A program made the translations under genes and the position numbers. Source: Hydnum rufescens UP504 (lineage: Eukaryota > Basidiomycota > Agaricomycetes > Cantharellales > Hydnaceae). Taken from it: a DNA stretch of 64,000 bases. The DNA lies in the NCBI GenBank assembly GCA_014904985.1, contig MU128990.1:1-64000 (forward strand). The letters run 5' to 3'. Below the pieces are notes generated by a model. It saw only the letters and a list, made by a program, of their open reading frames with translations. It was not told the DNA's origin and ran no database searches. Every line of letters begins with the position of its first letter. Positions within the stretch are counted from its first letter, which is position 1. Positions 56,966 to 64,000 of this stretch are shown here, in pieces.

Positions 56966-59126
56966 ATGACCTTTACAGTCTGGAACAGTCCCGAGTACGT
57001 CTTCTTCTCCCACCATTTTTCGCTCTATTTACGCCCCCCATGCACAGAGAAATTCAGCGTGACGTGAGCGGCGACCCCAGCATCACCACCAAACCCCGCT
57101 CATGCCCTTCTTCCTCATAGATTCGGGTATTCTTCAAAATATGTCTCGTTTTCCTTGGTATCTACGGGTTCGTATCGAGCTGCGACGCGTTTGCGTCTTA
57201 TGTTGAGTCTTTTGTCATAGTTGGGAGTTCTTGACCTCTCTGTCCGCCGACTTCGAGATTCTCTTCGGACAGCGCAAGTTCCGTCCAGCACAACTAGTCT
57301 ATTTTGCATGTAGATACTCTATCCTCGGCTTTCTCATTGGAGTGTGAGCCACATGCTGCCTACTAGTCTTTCATACTCACTGACCAACCTGTTTCAAGTA
57401 ACATCGCCATGGAAGAGACTAACATGATCGATTGCGAGGCCCTTTACAGGTTCAACAATGTATGTACACGGGCATCAGAGCAGCGCTGGTTTCACACTAG
57501 TTTTCATTTAACCTGCAGCTAGCTCTCGGTTGCACACTTGGAACTGCATCTCTTCTCCTGATGATGCGCTCGTATGTTTTCGCTTCATTGGACAGCCAAA
57601 CAAATGGTTCATAGTTTTCTCAGGCTTGTTGTGTGGGCATTCGACAAGCGCGTCATGATTCCGTTGCTCATTCTCTCTCTTGCCCATTGGGGAATCATCT
57701 TTCGTGGTATGTACCCCGCCCTGGACACATTTATCTGCCTACGATTCATTACACCCACAGACATCCTTGGGACTCACGCATCCTGGAACGTGGATGCGGG
57801 CACTTGTGTAAGGATACTGCCTATTCAACCACTATCCACGCTCATGCGCACACCCTATCGCAGGCGGTGGACGCCATGTTCCACTACTGGATGGCTATCG
57901 AATTCATCTTCAGTAAGTCATTCACCACTCTGCGACAGAGCCTCCGTAGGGCCCTCATTTTAACCCTTATAAGCCATGGCGCTCGACTTCGTGATCTTAT
58001 GTGTCACGGTCGTGGGTATACTGGTGCGACTCCCGATGAAGAGCAGTGTTCGAGACTTGATCTTACACGACGGGTATGCCTTGCTTTCTATCCGCTTATA
58101 TAAGACCTGGTTTATCTACGAAACTCTATAGCTTGGTGTACTTTTTCTGCGCCTTTTTCGCGAACCTGATCCCAAGCATCCTCATGCTCTGCCATCTCAA
58201 TCGTACGCCACTTTTATCTTTTGTCCCTGCCATAATATAGCTGATACATCTCAATCAGCTGTCATGGACTTGTGAGTCATTCTTCAATTCCATTGCTGTC
58301 TTGAGCACCCCCAAACAATTCAATAGTATGGCGACACCAATCGCTGCCACAATCACTGCGATAGCCGCCACTCGTTCCGTGCGACGTCTCACTGGGCTGA
58401 TGGTCACCCCGCCCCCTTCTCAGAATTCGAAGCGCGACACTTCTCTCCAGTTAAGTTTTAGATGATCTCTTGCTCCTTATTCCTCTTGAATTTTTGGAGA
58501 TTTCTAACCGCCACTCCGGAATAGAACCCCGTCTCATCCGCCGACGTACAGGAATCAACCCAAGGATGGCTACATTAGCACCGATACTTCTTCGCTCAGC
58601 CTAACCAAGGAGAACTTCCCTGCCCACCCATGCAAGGCCCGTCTATCATCAAGCCGTAACGAAAAGACGGATATAAACCAGGATATCAATGTTACCGGCG
58701 AGTGCTTTGAGCCTCGGTTGTCTTCAAAGGGTGTAGAGCATCCCGATCAAATAATTGAGCTTCACTGGGACGACGGAGGCGAACGCTCGGGAGATTCATT
58801 GTTTGTGCCTTCCCAGGTAGACGATGACCGGGTGTCCCCTCAAATTCCCTTGAAAGTCTCTCCACCGTACGTTCTTGCTTCATATCCTCAATCATTACTG
58901 ATTATAACATACAACGACGTCTAGGAACGCGGAAGACGGTATTGACCGTTACAGAGCCCCCCGCGTTCTCACTTCTCATTCAGGCACGCCATCCAGCCTT
59001 GATTGCATGCAGCTCGGCCCCAGCGATTTGGAACTGAAGCACTCCCACGATATATCCGCAATTGCCCTTCTTTCTGATCAAAACACTCTGCGCAAAATCG
59101 ACCAGTCCTCGCACAGCATAGTGTGA
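56966..59126 (+). CDS. Putative seven-TM protein, basidiomycete-specific family (paralog 1)
   Basis: The model starts at ATG 56966 (MTFTVWNSPE) with a GA|GTACGT donor and proceeds through about a dozen short exons: IRVFFKICLVFLGIYGWEFL, LSADFEILFGQRKFRPAQLV, YFACRYSILGFLIG, NIAMEETNMIDCEALYRFNN, LVVWAFDKRVMIPLLILSLA, HWGIIFR, DILGTHASWNVDAGTC, QAVDAMFHYWMAIEFIFS, DFVILCVTVVGILVRLPMKS, YFFCAFFANLIPSILMLCHL and TPIAATITAIAATRSVRRL. I count about seven hydrophobic segments. The C-terminal tail (58530-59126) is a 180-residue cytosolic, disordered region ending SSHSIV. The family is a lineage-specific set of membrane proteins without known function; receptor-like topology is an inference. The exon pattern is the same as in the gene at 62374. 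Confidence 0.72.
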
Positions 59127-62100
59127 GGTTTTTATAAAGACAGACAGCAACTTAATCCCTTGGGGTTCACATTCGCTTGATTCCGTTCGCGTTCCTAGCT
59201 TGTCAATTCTTTTCTGTATCTGTTACCCAGATCCTTCGGCGACATCATTTCTTCCAAAAGTCTCAAATGTTATTCGTATCAAGTCTATCCGAGGTTGTAG
59301 TCTCCACCCTTGTCCTTTACGCACCTGTGGCTGTGATTATGCACAAACAATGGATTGGTCGTCCACTTGTTACATAGCGTACACACTGTTCCTTGTGTGC
59401 AAGGCTCCAACAAATTTTTCGAAGGTGGCAAGTATCTGTCCATCACCGGCTCAGGAAGAATGGTCCTCACCGGGCCCCAAAATTTACCCTCCGAACCCAA
59501 GGCCACAAGGATAGAGGGAAGCCGAGATTTCTCCGTGTTCCTCAGGTCACGCAAGGGGTCTTTCAAGTGCGTGAACCACGGATTTCTTTTTTTCGCTTAC
59601 AGCAAGACATTGTACAGGGGGATAGATGCGTTGTCCGCGCAACGATGCCGATCGACAGAAGGATGTCCTCAATTTCGGCAGCTTCCGAAAGTTGAGCCCC
59701 GATCGTCCGATCGCCCGATCGGCTGGGAGACTGGAAAGGGCTAGGCCCCGAAGATTCGGCAACTGCCATCACTCAACACCATCCTTTGCCTGCGGATGAT
59801 AGTACAGTGTCAATACTTGGTAGAATTGTCAGCGGAATCGGTCTGCAGCCAACAATACATATTTACACCACATATTTTCAAATAAGGCCTACTTCCTAAT
59901 TGATATCTTGTATAGATGACTGTCAATTACATGAACCTGCAAAACCCAATGGATGCTGAAGACAGCTTCTCGTGCTGGCTGGGGATCCTTGAGGTTGGAT
60001 CAGCTGCAGAGTCTCCCTACGATGGCTTCAGACCATACACTGTTTTCCAGGAGAGGTCACAATTCAGGTAAATGTTGCCATGAGGTTTGTGGCAGACCCG
60101 GGATCCAGTGCAGTCCGAGTCCAACGCCAGTTCTCTGTCTGACGACCAATCACAATACAGAAAAAGCTGGTAGTGCTAATGCAGAGCCCCACGAGTCTCA
60201 TGAAACACTCCTGCTTTACTTTGCCGGCTTCAAGCTTTAAGCGCTTGTTCGTGTAGACCACGTGATAGCGGCGGGTCCCGTTTCGTCATCCTTCGGCCTC
60301 ACATAAGGTAGGGAAGACGTGGGTGTGAAAAATATTGGTGAGAAAGTTGATTCAGTATCAAACTAGCCGAGGGCATCTTTTTGTAGGGTGATCCACCAGC
60401 CCCCTATATTTCAAGAGGAGCAACTCATTTGAAGAAACTATTCGAATAGCAGGCTAGATTCCCCCCAGCTCTCACCAGTACCAGTAGCAAGGTAGGAAGG
60501 GTCTTCCCAACCATTATGTGGAAGCTAGGACCCGCTTAAATAGATGGGGTCCCAAGTGTATTCCCAGAAAGCTCCTTATGAATCTAGCCTGCTTCGGCCA
60601 AGCTCCAAAATACCCACGAGTTCTAATTGAACACTGATCCGCCAGACGGCATGAGCCCTTCTGAAATCCATGAATGGGCTGACACAGAAGAACCTTTAGG
60701 CTTTAGCTGGCAATACATTTGGGACACCCGCTCTATTCAAGCGGGTACCACCAGCCCAATAACAAAAAAGGTTAAGTCTAGCTTGACAAGCTTGCTTTCA
60801 CAGCATCACCATGGAAGTCGTCTGCTTGATTGACTTCCAAGGCATGTAGCATTCTTTGGTGTTGTCTTTACTCAGTCAGGGCATATGATTCATCCTTAGT
60901 CAACTCCAAAGTGAGAGTACTTGCCTCACATTTCAAACTCCGCATGACATTTGCATGGGTCACTACCGAGGACCTCGGTGCTGCTGCCTGGGTAGAGTAG
61001 TAGGGTCTACTGAATGTCGGCACTTTTGAATGGTACACGTTTATCCCACCTGTAGGTTAGCGTACAACCTCCGGGACCGCAAACAACTCAGATCTTCATC
61101 ACCGAATAACATAAAATCCATCTTCCGCATCGGCAAGTGTTAGCCGTGCTTAGCATCATACAACGCTAGAACTGACGTTTCGCGTTATTCGGCATATGCC
61201 GCGATCGTGTAAGCAGACTGTCCGTGGCGGAATGGGCTTCCCGTTGAATACATACTATACTTCCGATCCCACCAATCACAAAAAAGTCTTGGTCGGAGAT
61301 AGCCGAGTACTTCGCTTCGAATATGACACATTTAACCAAACGTCGTCCTCGGGTTTGTGGGGAATCTCATCCAGATGACTTTGAAGAGGGTAGAAATAAT
61401 TGAGCACTTGGTAGTATTTAGTCTCACATTCTATTCACTACCCGCCACATTTTGCGGTAAATTTCGTGTTCTAAAATCAGCTGATCGAAATGGCTAGGAC
61501 CGGAAACATTTCAACGGGAAGTCCCATTCACCTAGAACGGTCTTGTGACGAGACTACTACCAAGTGCGGCATCGCACAGTTGGTATACTGTAAAGAGGGC
61601 TGTAAATTGTTCCTGGTAAAAATTTCCGGAACTCGTGATCCGGAGTTTCCCACGTCCAGAACCGCCAGTGCCGGCATGGGCCCCGACATCGCCAGAAGCA
61701 ACGCCGTGGGCTCCTGCGGGACGGTGCAAGTCCGGGCCTGTTGGCGAGAGGATACCTCTTATGTACGATACCTTCACTTTCGCGGTGCTGCCTGTTTTTT
61801 ACAATTGCATTTTTGCCAGGTTTGTCCAGCTTATCGCGATGGCGGCTTTTACGTTTGTAATGTGGCAATCTCGCGCATGTGCTCGCTGCCGACGAATGCC
61901 CCTAAAGGTCAAGGTCGTTGCGTTCTGTAGACAGGAAGCACAGTGCTCGGCGATTGTGGATCAGGTAGCAGGCAGGCGCTGCCTTCGGCGAATCGATCGG
62001 GTGGACCTTCTATTAGAACGCTGTCTGACATTAGCAGCCTTGTCTGCTTTGAGCGACTCGTGCTTCGACTGTTGATTTTCAGTATCCTTGAATTACAATC

Positions 62101-62373
62101 CTTTGTGCATCCAATTTCCCACCGAAGATTCAGGATTCTATCATTCTCTCCTGGGCCTCACCTAATTTAGAAACGAGCCTTTGTGCTGCATCCCGGTCCC
62201 TTTGTACAAAAGTCTCCCGACTCGTCGAGGCTTTGTGCGGGGACCCTTCTCAGAACAGCATCTGCGGTTGGTCTTTGTCTGTCCACTCCTTTTCCCTCAC
62301 GAGCGAAAGCCTTTGTGAGCCGAGCGTATAACTTGATCACCCCGTTCTAAAGCCCCCCCGTACTGCATTTACC
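59127..62373. other. 3.2-kb intergenic region between the seven-TM paralogs
   Basis: No splice-supported gene found. Open frames of about 100-146 codons occur at 59355-59744 and 61490-61930, but they overlap other frames of equal length and carry no motif. A 13-bp inverted repeat lies at 60448-60593. The right end should carry the promoter of the second paralog. Confidence 0.45.
60448..60593. repeat. 146-bp segment bounded by 13-bp inverted repeats
   Basis: AGCAGGCTAGATT (60448-60460) is mirrored by AATCTAGCCTGCT (60581-60593). The size would suit a very small MITE or a foldback remnant, but I found no clear target duplication. Confidence 0.45.
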
Positions 62374-64000
62374 ATGCCTAACTGGAATTCAGTCGAGTAC
62401 GTTCTCCGCCCTATCTCCCCAATCATCTCTGTGACTCACCCTCTCGTGATCACCCACTCATAATCTACTCATCCTCTTCTAGAGAGCAACAGCACGATGC
62501 AAGTCCCTTCATCAGTCTCATTCACCTGGCTCTCATCGATCTTTCGTTATAGATCCAAGCCTTTGCGAGAGTATGCTTGGTCTTCTTGGGCGTGTACGCG
62601 TGCGTGCCAAGTTCAATGGTGCTTTCTACTTCCCATAATGCTTTCCCAACAGGTGGGAATTCTTGATCACCCTCGACTCCGACTTCCAAATCCTCTGCGG
62701 CAAGCGAAAATTCCGACCCGCCCAACTCGTTTACTTCGCTTGCAGATATTCCCTTCTCGGATTTCTTATTGGACTGTAAGTAAGATGCCCTCTGATTCCC
62801 CCACCCATCTGACCCTTCGTATTCAGGAATGTTGCGATGGAAATCTCTAGCCCGATTGACTGCACGGCTCTCTACAGGTGGAATGATGTATGTGCCTCGA
62901 CTCATGGATTTGTCTCTTTTCCCCATTGATGTCCTCTGCATAGTTCACTATGGGGGGCACACTCGGCTTTTCGTCAATGCTCCTTATGATGCGATCGTAT
63001 GTTGATTCACTCAATCCGCGTCTATTTTCCTGAGTCACTCTTTTAGGCTCGTAGTATGGGAATTTGATAAGCGCGTCTTGGTGCCATTGGTCGTCCTTAG
63101 TCTCGGCCAGTGGGCTATCATCTTCCGAAGTATACATCGTTGCTCCCATTGAGTTCCCGAAAGTATAACGAACCTATCCTCGTTCACAGACATTATTAGC
63201 ACTCATGCATCATTCAACGAGCTCGCGGGGACTTGTGTAAGAATGGTTCAGTGTCAAAATGTTATTTTAATCTCACCTTCCCGTTATTACAGGCGGTCGA
63301 TGCCATGTTCCGTAATTGGATGACCCTCGAATTCATCATCAGTAGGTCTGATCTTGCTTTCAGCGTAGAATTGCTTACCTATTCAAATTCCTCTTAGCCA
63401 TGGTGGTCGATTTTGTCATTCTCCTTGTAACGGTCGTAGGAATCCTGTTGAGACTCAAGATGAAGAGTAATGTGCGGGAATTGATCTTGAATGATGGGTA
63501 GGTTCACCACCTGTTATCATTGAGGAGAAAATTGGACTTGACTCACTCCCAACTCACATTCAGCATTATGTACTTTTGCTGTGCCTTCCTTGCAAACTTG
63601 GTTCCTGTCGTCATCATGCTTCTTAAGCTGAATCGTATGTAAACCTTGGCATTGAGATTGGGGGCATATATGCTTATAGTCTTCCCCTCCAGCCATCATG
63701 GATTTGTGAGCCTTTTTTTCCATTGCCTCGGTGCATTTTCTGCAGCCCTGATCACTCTAACGCCTTCGGCAGCATGGGCTTGCCAGTCGCTACCACAGTC
63801 TGTGGAATCGCTTCCACTCGCTCAGTGCGTCATCTTACCGGGATCCGGGTAATTGCTTCAGCTCCTGCAGGCTCTATGTACTCGAGCGGGTACGGTTCAT
63901 CCTTTCTCAACCATAGAAAGTCTTGAAGTTAAAACCTCTGTTCTTCTCCAGGAACAGCTCTGGCCCGCCGTCGTACAAGGCTCAACGCAAGGGCCCTCTT
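62374..64000 (+). CDS. Putative seven-TM protein, basidiomycete-specific family (paralog 2, 3' partial)
   Basis: ATG 62374 (MPNWNSVE) with a GA|GTACGT donor, as in the first copy. Later exons align one to one with paralog 1: IQAFARVCLVFLGVYA, WEFLITLDSDFQILCGKRKF, YFACRYSLLGFLIGL, NVAMEISSPIDCTALYRWND, LVVWEFDKRVLVPLVVLSLG, DIISTHASFNELAGTC, AVDAMFRNWMTLEFIIS, DFVILLVTVVGILLRLKMKS, YFCCAFLANLVPVVIMLLKL and GLPVATTVCGIASTRSVRHL. The window ends in the C-terminal tail (SSGPPSYKAQRKG), so the stop is not visible. All junctions I checked are GT-AG and intact, so this copy looks functional. It probably arose by tandem duplication, then diverged in the tail and loops. Confidence 0.72.

Noticed and set aside
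61490..61930. 146-codon plus-strand open frame between the seven-TM genes
   Set aside because: Three overlapping frames of similar length exist here, caused by GC-rich sequence. None shows motifs or splice support.

Overview
The window reads as nuclear DNA of a filamentous basidiomycete, most likely Agaricomycotina. Nearly every gene is cut by short GT-AG introns of about 50-60 bp. Gene content is fungal: a class IV-like chitin synthase, a GH16 glucanase, a Zn2Cys6 regulator, and basidiomycete-type HNH and seven-TM families. I see no bacterial operon logic, no CRISPR-Cas locus and no tRNA or rRNA gene.

Layout. 1-2676 is the 3' part of a decayed chromodomain Ty3/gypsy retrotransposon with an intact 578-bp 3' LTR and a decayed antisense reading frame. 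2751-7004 (minus) is a decayed multi-exon gene of unknown function; two of its introns and its 5' flank carry arrays of a 30-bp palindrome. 7345-10060 is gene-free and repeat-rich, with two minisatellites and two related TA-flanked MITEs. 10061-13478 holds an intact HNH-domain gene and a broken relative on the opposite strand. From 13985 to 49724 the DNA is a compact housekeeping block: nicotinamide riboside kinase-like, ankyrin protein, GH16 glucanase, a small membrane protein, HDHD5-like HAD phosphatase, FAM72-like protein, RRP1/Nop52, CCT6, a SET protein, an RS-rich coiled-coil protein, a dual-specificity phosphatase, chitin synthase, a Zn2Cys6 factor, an M19 dipeptidase and the primase large subunit. 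49725-52411 is gene-poor. A DHHC palmitoyltransferase follows, then two paralogous seven-TM protein genes about 3.2 kb apart, the second cut by the window end.

Five gene pairs are head to head with under about 310 bp between starts, so shared promoters are likely. The genes do not form one pathway. Shared themes are cell wall and surface (chitin synthase, GH16, DHHC enzyme, seven-TM proteins) and basic metabolism, replication and folding.

Most notable: (i) eleven copies of an exactly 30-bp, CRISPR-like palindrome spaced 51-53 bp apart, confined to non-coding parts of one decayed gene, with variation mostly at CpG sites; (ii) three apparent CGA-to-TGA stops in the same gene; (iii) an antisense cysteine-motif gene in the retroelement; (iv) three introns that appear to use GC donors. 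Several otherwise healthy genes show single frame breaks, some at C homopolymers, so base-call error must be kept in mind. All exon models were made by eye from splice signals and reading frame.
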